A stretch of 52,256 nt of DNA, taken from Streptomyces aurantiacus (GTDB taxonomy: Bacteria > Actinomycetota > Actinomycetes > Streptomycetales > Streptomycetaceae). A program made the translations under genes and the position numbers. This document shows positions 1 through 8,001 of the stretch, in pieces. The stretch covers positions 1 to 52,256 of the forward strand of contig NZ_LIPP01000174.1 of the NCBI RefSeq assembly GCF_001418335.1, read 5' to 3'. Numbering within the stretch: the stretch's first letter is position 1; each line of letters starts with the position of its first letter. Below the pieces are notes generated by a model. The model had not been told where the DNA came from. It was given only the letters and a program-made list of their open reading frames with translations, and ran no database searches.

Positions 1-226
1 CTGCCCGCCGTACGCCGCGGTAGCCGATGATGCGCCCGCCTGCGGTTTCGCGGAGGTGGAGCACGCCGCCGGCGTGCTCCAGGGCGGACACGCTCCCGCC
101 CGGTCGGCCGTCGCCGGCTGACCGGGCGGTGACGGCATCGGTGACGGCAACTGCGTCGGTGACGCGCGCCGCGGTTCGGGTGGTCTGTGTGTGGGGGGGG
201 CGGGCCTTGGCAGTCGCCGTGTTCAC
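1..226 (-). CDS. Unidentified protein, 5' part only (runs off the left edge)
   Basis: The minus-strand frame is open for 75 codons from a GTG at 226 to the window edge with no stop, and its third positions are mostly G or C as in the neighbouring genes. The GTG overlaps the TGA of the upstream SHOCT-domain gene by 4 bp (GTGA), a common arrangement for translational coupling in this genome type. The visible protein starts with a Thr/Ala-rich stretch and continues to residues reading GGRIIGYRGVRR near the edge. I do not recognise the family. The first 20 or so codons are lower in quality, so a start further in is possible. The 3' end lies outside the window. Confidence 0.5.
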   Translation of the reverse strand, partial: MNTATAKARPPHTQTTRTAARVTDAVAVTDAVTARSAGDGRPGGSVSALEHAGGVLHLRETAGGRIIGYRGVRRA

Positions 227-540
227 GCCGCGCCGCTCTTGCCCGTACGTCCGAAGCGCTCGTCCACGCCCGGGCCTCCGAACTGCTCGTCCAGGACGGA
301 GAGGCGGCGCCAGTACTCGTCCTCGTCGATCTCACCGGCGGCGAAGCGCCGGCCGAGCATCGCGATCGGCGAGTCGCCGGACGGGCGGATCCGCTCCGGG
401 CCGTGCCAGTGGCCATGGCGGCCACGCCACCCCGTGCGGCGCAGGACGGTCACGACACCGATCACGACGGCTGCCCAGATCAGCGGGAAAAGGACGATCC
501 ACGGGCCGGGCCCGCCGTCCCCGTACGCCAGGGTCTGCAT
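223..540 (-). CDS. Small membrane protein with a SHOCT domain
   Basis: This 105-residue protein has one hydrophobic segment near the N-terminus (about residues 12-33, rich in I, V, L and W), a short basic linker with RRTGWRGRHGHW, and a C-terminal SHOCT-type helical hairpin (about residues 58-90: a segment ending in GEIDEDEYWRR followed by LSVLDEQFG). SHOCT domains are short C-terminal oligomerisation-type modules found in many small actinobacterial membrane proteins; the precise role is unknown. The start ATG at 540 has a GGAG ribosome site about ten bases upstream (in GAGGAGATGACTTC). The gene overlaps the next leftward gene by 4 bp. Confidence 0.8.
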   Translation of the reverse strand: MQTLAYGDGGPGPWIVLFPLIWAAVVIGVVTVLRRTGWRGRHGHWHGPERIRPSGDSPIAMLGRRFAAGEIDEDEYWRRLSVLDEQFGGPGVDERFGRTGKSGAA

Positions 541-751
541 CTGAAGTCATCTCCTCGGGTGTTCCGGTGATGCTTCGATGCTTTTGCCGGGAGGGGGTCC
601 GGGTCGTCGTACGGCCAGCGGCAGTGCGCGTACCTCCACGGGAGTACGAGCGGGGACTTCGGCTGCTCCTCGCGCCGGGGCGCGGGCCGAGGCCCGGATC
701 CCCGGCCGGGGCGCGGGCCGCCAGGGCCTGGGCCGGAGGCGTGGACCGGGA

Positions 752-1993
752 TCAGGTCTGTGCGAGGGCCGCGATCGGGTCGTCCAGCACCGGCTGCCAC
801 GCCAACTCGGCCGCGCCCACCAGGCTGTTGTGGTCCAGCGTGCAGGCCAGGATCGGGACCCCGCCGCTCTGTCCCCACAGACTGCGGTCGGCGACGACGG
901 CCCGCAGCCTCTGCGGGTCGGTGTCGAGGAGGGTGCGGTGCAGGCCGCCGAGGATGATGCGGTCCGGGTTGAGGATGTTGACGAGCCCCGCCAGGCCCAG
1001 GCCCAGCCGGTCGATCAGCGCCCCGACGGCGGTGCGTACGGTCGGGTCGGTGTACTGGTCGCGGATCAGCTCGTTGGCCTGCTGGAGCAGTGACACCTCG
1101 GGGCCGGGGTCGCGGCCGGCCGCCGTCAGGAACGCCAGCGGGTCCGCCTCGACGTCCAGGCAGCCCCGGCCGCCGCAGTGGCAGGGGCGGCCTTCCGGGT
1201 TGACCGTGAGGTGACCCACTTCGAGCGCGAGGCCCGAACTGCCCGTGTGCAGACGCCCGTCGAGTACCAGCGCACCGCCGACACCCCGGTGCCCGGTCGC
1301 CACGCACAGCAGGTCGCGGGCGCCCCGTCCCGCGCCGTGCCGGTGTTCGGCGAGCGCGGCGAGGTTGACGTCGTTGGCGGCGAACGCCGGCCCGGTGATG
1401 CCTGCCGCGCGGACGCACTCCGCGAAGATCTTCCGCACGGGCGCGCCGGCCGGCCAGGCCAGGTGGAGGGGGTTGAGCGCGGTGCCCTCGGGTTCGGCGA
1501 CGGCCGACGGGACGGCGACTCCGGCGCCCACACAGCGGCGTCCGGTCTTGCGGAGCAGTTCGGCGCCCGCCTCCACGACCGAGCCGAGCACCTTCGCCGG
1601 GTCGGCGTCCACGGTCTCGCAGCCGGGAGCGGTCGCCACGATGCGCCCCCCGAGGCCGACCAGAGCGGCGCGGAAGCCGTCGGAGTGCACCTGGGCGGCC
1701 AGCGCGACGGGACCGTCCTCGGCGAGTTCGAGGCGGTGCGAGGGGCGGCCCTGCGAGCCGGCGGCGGCGCCGGGACGGGCGTCGACGCGGATCAGGCCGA
1801 GCGCCTCCAGCTCCGCGGCGACCGCGCCCGCCGTCGCGCGGGTGACGCCCAGCTCCGCGGTGAGCACGGCCCGGGTCGGCGCGCGTCCGGTGTGCACGAG
1901 CTCCAACGCGGGCCCGAGCGCACCCCGCCCTCGGTCCAGCCGCGTTCTGGTGCTTCCTTCTCCCACCGCTCCGGGGGCCGTATTGCCGCTCAT
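752..1993 (-). CDS. ROK-family transcriptional regulator (NagC/XylR type)
   Basis: The 413-residue protein has an N-terminal winged-helix region (about residues 28-80, with TRAVLTAELGVTRATAGAV as the recognition part) followed by a ROK domain. The ROK part has the cysteine-rich zinc motif PCHCGGRGCLD around residue 265 and a GGLH/DRIILGG segment typical of the second lobe. Members of this class repress sugar-utilisation genes and are released by a sugar or sugar phosphate. The ATG at 1993 is taken as the start because the HTH begins 25 residues later. The AlkB-like gene ends 24 bp upstream on the same strand, so the two may share a transcript. No sugar genes are adjacent, so the ligand cannot be inferred. 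Confidence 0.85.
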   Translation of the reverse strand: MSGNTAPGAVGEGSTRTRLDRGRGALGPALELVHTGRAPTRAVLTAELGVTRATAGAVAAELEALGLIRVDARPGAAAGSQGRPSHRLELAEDGPVALAAQVHSDGFRAALVGLGGRIVATAPGCETVDADPAKVLGSVVEAGAELLRKTGRRCVGAGVAVPSAVAEPEGTALNPLHLAWPAGAPVRKIFAECVRAAGITGPAFAANDVNLAALAEHRHGAGRGARDLLCVATGHRGVGGALVLDGRLHTGSSGLALEVGHLTVNPEGRPCHCGGRGCLDVEADPLAFLTAAGRDPGPEVSLLQQANELIRDQYTDPTVRTAVGALIDRLGLGLAGLVNILNPDRIILGGLHRTLLDTDPQRLRAVVADRSLWGQSGGVPILACTLDHNSLVGAAELAWQPVLDDPIAALAQT

Positions 1994-2017
1994 GAGGGCG
2001 AGTCTCCCATGATCCGG

Positions 2018-2737
2018 TCACCCGGTGACCGGGTCGGCGGTCGGGAAGCCGCTCACGCGCAGGGTGATGTTCAGACGGCCGGTCAGTCCCAAGTCGGGCG
2101 GGGCCGTGCCCGCGTGGACGCGCGGCACACCGTGGTGAGCGAGCCGGGAGGCGCCGCCGAACACGAACAGGTCGCCGCTGCGCAGCTCGACGTCCGTGTA
2201 GGGGCGCCCTCTCGACTCGGTGTTCCCGAACCGGAAGACGCAGGTGTCACCGAGGCTCAGCGACACCACGGGGGCGTCGGACTTCTCGTCGCTGTCGCGG
2301 TGCATACCCATACGGGCGTCGGCGTCGTAAAAATTGATCAGTGCGATGTCGTAGGTCAGTGCGGTGGCGTAAGGGGGTGCCTCGGCGCCTGCCGCCGGGC
2401 CCTCTCCCCTCGGGGCGTCGTTCACGAAGGCGTCCCGCACCGCTCGTCGGCCCAGTTCGCCCAGCCAGGCGGGGAACTTCTTCACGGGTGCCCCGTCCCC
2501 GTCGACGACCGTGGACGCGTACCCGTACGGGTACCAGTGCCGGCCGAGGCAGACCTGCCGGGAGGTCATCGTGCCGCCGCCTGGTGTCCGGACCGTGCGC
2601 AGCCCCGCGGGCGGGCGGGCCCAGTCGCGGCAGGCCTCCACGAGTCCGTGCTGCCGCTCGGGCGTCAGCCAGTCCGGCAGGTGTACGGCGCCCGGCGCGA
2701 TCTCCGTCCGGTTCCTGGGAAACAGTTCCGCGTCCAT
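2018..2737 (-). CDS. alkB: AlkB-like 2-oxoglutarate/Fe(II)-dependent dioxygenase
   Basis: The protein belongs to the AlkB family, which oxidatively demethylates alkylated bases in DNA or RNA. Visible hallmarks are the iron-binding HxD pair in GMHRDSDEKSDAPVV, a distal histidine in LAHHGVPRV, and the 2-oxoglutarate-binding RLNITLRVSG near the C-terminus, in the correct order. The frame is open further upstream, but the ATG at 2737 (MDAELFPRNRTEI) begins the conserved part; the upstream extension is Cys/Met-rich and non-conserved in appearance, so I chose 2737. This gives about 239 residues, near the usual length of 200-240. The gene is divergent from the methyltransferase at 2845 and lies just upstream of the ROK regulator. 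Confidence 0.85.
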   Translation of the reverse strand: MDAELFPRNRTEIAPGAVHLPDWLTPERQHGLVEACRDWARPPAGLRTVRTPGGGTMTSRQVCLGRHWYPYGYASTVVDGDGAPVKKFPAWLGELGRRAVRDAFVNDAPRGEGPAAGAEAPPYATALTYDIALINFYDADARMGMHRDSDEKSDAPVVSLSLGDTCVFRFGNTESRGRPYTDVELRSGDLFVFGGASRLAHHGVPRVHAGTAPPDLGLTGRLNITLRVSGFPTADPVTG

Positions 2738-2844
2738 GGCTGCCATCCTCGCGCGCGGCATACAGGGCATGCACGTGCCTCGCGCCAATGTGCGCAGGTG
2801 ACCGCCGGGAGTCCCTGATCTGCGCCTCAGTTAGCCTGGACCCA
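2738..2844. promoter_or_regulatory. Divergent promoter region between alkB-like and methyltransferase genes
   Basis: A 107-bp gap separates two divergent starts. On the plus strand, TAGCCT at 2832-2837 is a good -10 hexamer and sits 7 bases before the ATG at 2845, so the transcript would begin at or just before the start codon (leaderless). No convincing -35 hexamer is visible at 17 bp spacing. No palindromic operator was seen. Confidence 0.4.
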
Positions 2845-4023
2845 ATGACCGACCGTATGACGACCCCCTCGGCCGAGCTGATGCTGGCGCGCTTCCCCGA
2901 GGACTCCCGTGACCAGCTCCGTGCGTGGGATGCCTCCGACGAGTACCTGCTGAAGCATCTCGCGGACAGCGGCCAGGCGCTCGACGGCACGGTCGTCGTG
3001 GTCGGTGACCGCTGGGGCGCCCTCAGCACGGCCCTCGCGGCGCACCGGCCGGTGCAGATCACCGACTCGTTCCTCACCCGGGAGGCGACCCGGGCCAATC
3101 TGGCGCGCAACGGCTCCGGCGAGGAATCCGTACGTCTGCTCACCACCCGGGACGCGGCGCCCGAGCGCGTCGACGTGCTGCTGGTGCGCGTGCCCAAGAG
3201 CCTCGCGCTCCTGGAGGACCAACTGCTGCGGCTGGCGCCCTCCGTGCACGAGGGGACGGTCGTCGTCGGCACCGGCATGGTCAAGGAGATCCACACCTCG
3301 ACGCTCAAGCTGTTCGAGCGCATCCTGGGACCGACCCGCACGTCGCTGGCCGAGAAGAAGGCCCGGCTCGTCTTCTGCACGCCGAACCCTGGGCTCGTGA
3401 GATCGGCCAACCCCTGGCCGCACAGCTACACCCTGCCCGACGGCATCGGTCCCGTCTCGGGCCGTACCGTCGTCAACGAGGCGGGTGTCTTCTGCGCCGA
3501 GCGCCTGGACATCGGCACCAGGTTCTTCCTCCAGCATCTGCCGTACGGGCACGATGCGGGACGCGTGGTGGACCTGGGCTGCGGAAACGGCGTGGTCGGT
3601 ACCGCGGTGGCGCTGGCGCACCCGCAGACCGAGGTGCTGTTCGTGGACGAGTCGTACCAGGCGGTGGCCTCGGCGGAGGCGACGTACCGGGCGAACACCG
3701 ACGACACGGCGGATCACGGCAAGGCGGAGTTCCGCGTCGACGACGGCCTGAACGGTGTCCCGGAGGCGAGCGTCGATCTGGTCCTGACCAACCCGCCCTT
3801 CCACTCGCACCAGGCGACGACCGACGCCACGGCGTGGCGGATGTTCACCGGGGCGCGCCGCGCGCTGCGGCCGGGTGGCGAGCTGTGGGTGGTCGGTAAC
3901 CGTCATCTCGGCTACCACGTGAAGCTGCGGCGCCTCTTCGGCAACAGCGAACTGGTCGCGAGCGACACGAAGTTCGTGGTCCTGAAGGCCGTCAAACAGT
4001 CCGGGGACGTCACGCGGCCCTGA
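2845..4023 (+). CDS. Class I SAM-dependent methyltransferase, RlmG/RsmC-like
   Basis: The 392-residue protein has the two-domain build of the RsmC/RlmG enzymes that methylate guanine N2 in rRNA. The N-terminal half is a degenerate methyltransferase-like domain; the C-terminal half carries the SAM motif DLGCGNG (residues 243-249) and the catalytic NPPF (316-319) that marks N2-guanine or N6-adenine methyltransferases. The open frame extends much further upstream, but that part is antisense to the AlkB-like gene and Arg/Pro-rich; the ATG at 2845 (MTDRMTTPSAELM) follows a -10-like TAGCCT by 7 bases. RlmG (23S rRNA G1835) is the closer match by length; the exact target site is inferred, not shown. 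Confidence 0.85.
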   Translation: MTDRMTTPSAELMLARFPEDSRDQLRAWDASDEYLLKHLADSGQALDGTVVVVGDRWGALSTALAAHRPVQITDSFLTREATRANLARNGSGEESVRLLTTRDAAPERVDVLLVRVPKSLALLEDQLLRLAPSVHEGTVVVGTGMVKEIHTSTLKLFERILGPTRTSLAEKKARLVFCTPNPGLVRSANPWPHSYTLPDGIGPVSGRTVVNEAGVFCAERLDIGTRFFLQHLPYGHDAGRVVDLGCGNGVVGTAVALAHPQTEVLFVDESYQAVASAEATYRANTDDTADHGKAEFRVDDGLNGVPEASVDLVLTNPPFHSHQATTDATAWRMFTGARRALRPGGELWVVGNRHLGYHVKLRRLFGNSELVASDTKFVVLKAVKQSGDVTRP

Positions 4024-4041
4024 GCCGGCGCCAGGACTGTC

Positions 4042-4860
4042 CTAGCCGCGGGCCTCGTCCCCGGGTCGCCGTTGTGCCTTCGCGGGTCCGCGGAAACGGT
4101 AGCGGCGCTCGGGCCGCCCGGCCGCTCCGTAGCGCAGGGTCACGTCGGCGCTGCCGGTGCCGTGGAAGTGCTCCAGGTAGCGGCGGGCGCTGACGCGGGA
4201 GATACCGGCCAGGGTCGCGCACTCGGCCGCGGACAGGGTGTTCTCCGCGCTCCTGAGCGTACGTTCGATCAGCGCGGCCGTCTCCACGCTCATGCCCTTG
4301 GGCAGCGTGACGGCGGCCGATGTGGGCACGGCGGCTCCTGCGAGCACCCGGTCGACGTCGGCCTGGCCGTGCACGACGGTGGCGAGCAGACGGCCACGCT
4401 GGACGGCGTAACGCTCCAGCCGGGAGCGCAGGTCCTCGAACTCGAACGGTTTGAGCAGGTAGTCGACGACGCCGTGGCGGACGGCGCCACGCACCGTCTC
4501 TGCCTCCCGCGCGGCGCTGATGACCATGACGTCACAGTCGTGACCGGCGGTACGCAGCCGGGGAATGACGTCAAGACCGAAGAGGTCCGGCAGATACAGG
4601 TCCAGCAGGACGAGATCGGGGTGCAGTTCGTCCACGGCGCGGACGGCCTGCTCGCCGGTGCTGGCCACGCCGACGACCCGGAACGGCCGGACGCGGTCGA
4701 CGAAGGCGTGGTGGACCCGGGCCACCATGAAGTCGTCGTCGACCACGAGCACGTCGATCGTGCCGGTCGCACCTGCCGTACTCGTCATGTCGGCCGTACT
4801 CGTCGTGCCGGTCGTCGCGGCCGTACCTGCCGTACCTGCCGCGCCGGGCGCCCCGTTCAT
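4042..4860 (-). CDS. Response regulator of the CitB/DcuR family
   Basis: The receiver domain starts at about residue 36 with DVLVVDDD (acidic pocket D41-D43), the phospho-acceptor is D87 in VLLDLYLPD, and the switch lysine is in DYLLKPF. The C-terminal part (about 170-272) has the HTH seen in CitB/DpiA-type regulators (LSAAECATLAGISRVSARR). It is the partner of the kinase that overlaps it by 4 bp upstream, and presumably activates the divergent tctCBA transport genes in response to an external carboxylate. The first 30 residues are a Gly/Thr/Ala tract encoded by imperfect repeats; an ATG at 4788 (residue 25) is an alternative start that would shorten it. Confidence 0.9.
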   Translation of the reverse strand: MNGAPGAAGTAGTAATTGTTSTADMTSTAGATGTIDVLVVDDDFMVARVHHAFVDRVRPFRVVGVASTGEQAVRAVDELHPDLVLLDLYLPDLFGLDVIPRLRTAGHDCDVMVISAAREAETVRGAVRHGVVDYLLKPFEFEDLRSRLERYAVQRGRLLATVVHGQADVDRVLAGAAVPTSAAVTLPKGMSVETAALIERTLRSAENTLSAAECATLAGISRVSARRYLEHFHGTGSADVTLRYGAAGRPERRYRFRGPAKAQRRPGDEARG

Positions 4861-6674
4861 CGTGTCGCTCCTTCCGCCACCGCGTCGGCGAGGTGGCTCA
4901 CGGTCATGCGTGCGGTGAACATGGCCCCGTCGGGGGTGTTGGTCACCGAGATCTCTCCACCGTGACGCTCGCAGACGAGCCGGGTGAGCGCCAGTCCGAT
5001 CCCGCGCTCGCCCTCCTGGGCGGCCTTGGTGGTGAAGCCGTGCGAGAAGACCTCGCGGGCGAGTTCGGGTGCGACGCCGGGACCGGAGTCGCGGACGACG
5101 ATCTCCACGCTGGTGGCGTCCTGCCGCAGTTCGACCTCCACCCAGGCCTCGTTCGAGTCGGCGTGGCCGTCGGGTGCACGGGCGGCGGACGCGACGGACG
5201 CGGCGGACGCGGCGTCCACGGCGTTGTCGACGAGGTTGCCGACCACCGTCGCGACGTCGGCGGCGTCCTCCGGGGTGAGCCGGTCGAGGGCGGTGCCGTG
5301 CGAGATGCGCAGGCTGACCTTCCGCTCGGCGGCCAGCGAGGACTTGGCCATGAGCAGGGCGGCGACGGCGGTGTCACGGACACGCCGGCTGAGGGTGATG
5401 TCCAGCGACTGGCGGCGCTGGTTCAACGCCCGTATGTAGCGCACGACTTCGTCCTGTTCGCCGATCTGGATCAGCCCCGAGATGGTGTGCAGCTGGTTGG
5501 CGAACTCATGGGCCTGCGCGCGCAGCAGCTCGGAGGAGCTGCGGAAGGATCCGATCTCCCGTTCCAGCCGGGCCAGTTCGGTGCGGTCCCGCAGGGTGGT
5601 GACCGAGCCCAGCGGGCGGCCGTCCTTGACGACGGTCATCCGGTTCATCACCAGCACCCGGCCGCGACGGACGACGACCTCGTCACGTTCGCCGGGCTCA
5701 CCGTGCCGGCCCGGCTGGAACTCGTCACCTTCACCGGCCGCACCATCCCCATCCCCATCACCGTCCCTGATCCGGTCCCCGTCCCCGTCCCGGGCCCCGG
5801 CAGCCCCCGCCAGGACGTCCCGCAGCCGTCCCTCGATGCCGAGTTCGGCGAGGCTGCGGCCCACGCAGTCCTCGGGGAGGTCGAGCAGGCGGCGGCCCAT
5901 GTCGTTGGCCAGGGTGAGCCGATGCTGCGGGTCCAGGGCGATCACGCCCTCGGCGATCCCGTACAGCATCGCCTCGCGGTGCTCGGCGAGGCCGGCGATC
6001 TCGCGGGGTTCCAGGCCGAGAGTCTGCCGCTTGACGCGCCGGGCCAGCAGCCAGGAGCCGACCAGGCCGAGCCCGCTGGCGATGCCCAGGTAGGCGAGCA
6101 GATACGAGGAGGCCCCGCTCAGCCGCTGCCACACCGTCGGGTCCGCCTCGCCGATCATCACCGTGCCCAGGCGCCGGCCGAGGTTCTCCTGCGTGGCGCC
6201 GAGCACCGGCACCTGGGCCACGAGTTCGCGGCTGCCGTCCAGCGTGAGTGAGCCGGACCAGCCCCGGCCCTGTGCGGCGCCCTCACTGAGGGGCAACTGA
6301 GCACCGATCACCGTGGGGTTGGTGGAACTGACGATCCGGTCGTCGGCGTCGGCCACCGTCACGGAGGTGACCCCGGACTGTGTCTGGGTGGAGTTCACCA
6401 GCGGGGCGAGGGCCTGCTGCGGCGCGGGCCGCACGAGTTGGCTGCGCGTCAGGGGGTTCGCGGCGAGCTGCTCGGCGAGCGCGATGACCCGGCGGCCCTC
6501 GACGCGGTTGAAGGTCGCCTCCGACTGCGCGAGGGAGACCGCGGCGACGGCCAGCAGCACCACCACGACGATGGCGAGCTGCAGCACCAGCATCTCGCCC
6601 GCGAGGGTCTGGCGACGGAGGGCGGCGACCACGACGGACTCAATCTCTCGCGCTGACACGGCATGGCACGGCAT
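4857..6674 (-). CDS. Sensor histidine kinase of the CitA/DcuS family
   Basis: The protein senses an extracellular carboxylate and phosphorylates the adjacent response regulator. It has TM1 at about residues 28-49, an extracellular PAS-like sensor (50-185), TM2 (188-210), a cytoplasmic PAS (225-365), the dimerisation histidine H389 in AQAHEFANQLH, and an ATPase domain with GNLVDNAVDA and RDSGPGV plus GERGIGLAL. Within the cytoplasmic PAS, residues 294-332 are a Gly/Asp-rich insertion encoded by CCGTCC-like repeats near 5740-5810, unusual for this family. The start is uncertain: ATG at 6674 gives 605 residues, but ATG at 6593 (MLVLQLAIVVVV) gives a more typical short N-terminus. Divergent from tctC. 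Confidence 0.9.
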   Translation of the reverse strand: MPCHAVSAREIESVVVAALRRQTLAGEMLVLQLAIVVVVLLAVAAVSLAQSEATFNRVEGRRVIALAEQLAANPLTRSQLVRPAPQQALAPLVNSTQTQSGVTSVTVADADDRIVSSTNPTVIGAQLPLSEGAAQGRGWSGSLTLDGSRELVAQVPVLGATQENLGRRLGTVMIGEADPTVWQRLSGASSYLLAYLGIASGLGLVGSWLLARRVKRQTLGLEPREIAGLAEHREAMLYGIAEGVIALDPQHRLTLANDMGRRLLDLPEDCVGRSLAELGIEGRLRDVLAGAAGARDGDGDRIRDGDGDGDGAAGEGDEFQPGRHGEPGERDEVVVRRGRVLVMNRMTVVKDGRPLGSVTTLRDRTELARLEREIGSFRSSSELLRAQAHEFANQLHTISGLIQIGEQDEVVRYIRALNQRRQSLDITLSRRVRDTAVAALLMAKSSLAAERKVSLRISHGTALDRLTPEDAADVATVVGNLVDNAVDAASAASVASAARAPDGHADSNEAWVEVELRQDATSVEIVVRDSGPGVAPELAREVFSHGFTTKAAQEGERGIGLALTRLVCERHGGEISVTNTPDGAMFTARMTVSHLADAVAEGATR

Positions 6675-6832
6675 GACACGGCACGGCTCAGCTGCCGGAC
6701 CGCACCATCATGGCCCCCGCCCGCGACGGGGAAAAGGGTCCGGCTGACACAAAGACCACAACCTCCGTTGGTTCCGCAAGCGAGACAGACACCGGACGTA
6801 CGGGCAACATGTGGCCCACGTCACCCTCCCCA

Positions 6833-6873
6833 GGGCGTCCCCGTACTCCCCCGTATTCCGTACGGGGACGCCC
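6833..6873. repeat. Perfect 14-bp inverted repeat upstream of tctC
   Basis: The left arm GGGCGTCCCCGTAC (6833-6846) is exactly complementary to the right arm (6860-6873) across a 13-base spacer. It is about 145 bp before the tctC start. It could be an RNA hairpin in a long tctC leader, a terminator, or a protein-binding dyad. No poly-U tract follows it on either strand. Confidence 0.8.
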
Positions 6874-6959
6874 CTCCCCCCGCCTCATCGACGTCTTCGA
6901 CTTCAACGCACGCGTCCAACGCGTCCAACGCATCACCGTGATCGTGGCGATCGACGTGC

Positions 6960-6987
6960 TCGACCAGACGTCATCGACCAGACGTGA
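6960..6987. promoter_or_regulatory. Tandem 14-bp direct repeat before tctC (candidate regulator site)
   Basis: TCGACCAGACGTCA is followed immediately by TCGACCAGACGTGA, differing at one base, 31 bp before the preferred tctC start. CitB-family regulators generally bind repeated half sites near their target promoters, so this is a candidate binding site. This is inference from position. Confidence 0.35.
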
Positions 6988-7017
6988 CCGGCGTACCGAC
7001 AACAGGTGGTGGAATCC

Positions 7018-8001
7018 GTGCGTCTGAGCGCTCCCCTCGCCCTGCTCGGGGCCGCCGTGCTCCTGCTCGTGGGGCCTCCGCTGCTCACGACCGGCAGCGG
7101 CTCCGAGACCGGCACGCAGATCCCGGGCCTGCGCTTCATGGTCCCCAACACGCCCGGCGGCGGCTACGACATCACGGCCCGGACGGCCGCGAAGAACGCC
7201 GAGGACGCCGAACTCACCCACAACATCGAGGTGTTCAACCTGCCCGGCGCGGGCGGCACCGTCGGGCTGAGCCGGCTGGTGAGCGAGCACGGCAACGGCA
7301 AGCTCGCCATGTCGATGGGCCTCGGCGTGGTGGGCGCGGTGCACTCGAACGACTCCCCCAAGACCCTCGCCGACACCACCCCCATCGCCCGGCTCACCGA
7401 GGAGCAGGACGTCGTGGTGGTCGGCAAGGAGTCCCCGTACACGTCGGTCGACCAGCTCGTGGACGCCTGGAAGGCGAACCCGGGCAAGCTGCCGGTGGGC
7501 GGCGGTTCCTCGCCCGGCGGGCCCGACCATCTCGCCCCCATGCTGATGGCGCGGGCCGCGGGGATAGCCCCGAAGGACGTCAACTACATCCCCTTCGACG
7601 GCGGTGGCGAACTGCTCGCCTCGATCCTCGGCGACAAGGTCGCGTTCGGGGTGTCGGGCGTCGGCGAGTACCTCGACCAGATCAAGGCGGGCGAGCTGCG
7701 CGTGCTCGCCGTCACCGGGCCCGAGCGGGTCGACGAACTGGACGCGCCCACCCTCAAGGAGTCCGGCTACGACGTGGACTTCACGAACTGGCGCGGCATC
7801 GTCGCGCCGCCGGGCCTGTCCGACGCCGAACGCGACAAGCTCGTACGCCTCGTCGAGGAGCTGCACGACTCCCCCCAGTGGCAGAAGTCCCTGGAGCAGA
7901 ACGGCTGGGACGACGCCTTCCTGACCGGCGGGAAGTTCGGTGACTTCCTGGCCGCCCAGGACAAGCGCGTGATTTCGGTGCTGAAGGAGCTGGGACTGTG
8001 A
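7018..8001 (+). CDS. tctC: Tripartite tricarboxylate transporter, substrate-binding protein TctC
   Basis: TctC is the extracytoplasmic solute-binding protein of the TTT family, delivering a di- or tricarboxylate to TctAB. The N-terminus MRLSAPLALLGAAVLLLVG is a signal peptide; the mature part has the family's PNTPGGGYDITAR (ligand loop near residue 40), the central GGGSSPGGPDHL and the VNYIPFDGGGELL segment. The frame is open from 7006, but GTG at 7018 is preceded at proper distance by AGGTGGTGG and gives a cleaner signal peptide of 327 residues total. It is the first gene of an operon with tctB (4-bp overlap) and tctA, divergent from a CitA-like sensor. The substrate is not determined by sequence; citrate is only the family archetype. 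Confidence 0.92.
   Translation: MRLSAPLALLGAAVLLLVGPPLLTTGSGSETGTQIPGLRFMVPNTPGGGYDITARTAAKNAEDAELTHNIEVFNLPGAGGTVGLSRLVSEHGNGKLAMSMGLGVVGAVHSNDSPKTLADTTPIARLTEEQDVVVVGKESPYTSVDQLVDAWKANPGKLPVGGGSSPGGPDHLAPMLMARAAGIAPKDVNYIPFDGGGELLASILGDKVAFGVSGVGEYLDQIKAGELRVLAVTGPERVDELDAPTLKESGYDVDFTNWRGIVAPPGLSDAERDKLVRLVEELHDSPQWQKSLEQNGWDDAFLTGGKFGDFLAAQDKRVISVLKELGL

Larger units (their letters stand above)
6675..7017. promoter_or_regulatory. Divergent control region of the two-component system and tctCBA
   Basis: This gap of about 340 bp holds no gene. It contains a perfect 14-bp inverted repeat (6833-6846 with 6860-6873) and a 14-bp direct repeat (6960-6973 and 6974-6987) just before tctC, listed separately. 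It also contains CGCGTCCAA twice in tandem near 6911-6928. I could not place -10/-35 hexamers with confidence. The response regulator of the divergent CitA/CitB-type system is the obvious candidate to bind here. Confidence 0.45.

Noticed and set aside
27..1214. Long plus-strand open frame of 395 codons covering the SHOCT and ROK genes
   Set aside because: Its product is Arg/Pro/Ser-rich with no domain, and it is antisense to two well-supported genes; it is a GC-rich shadow frame.
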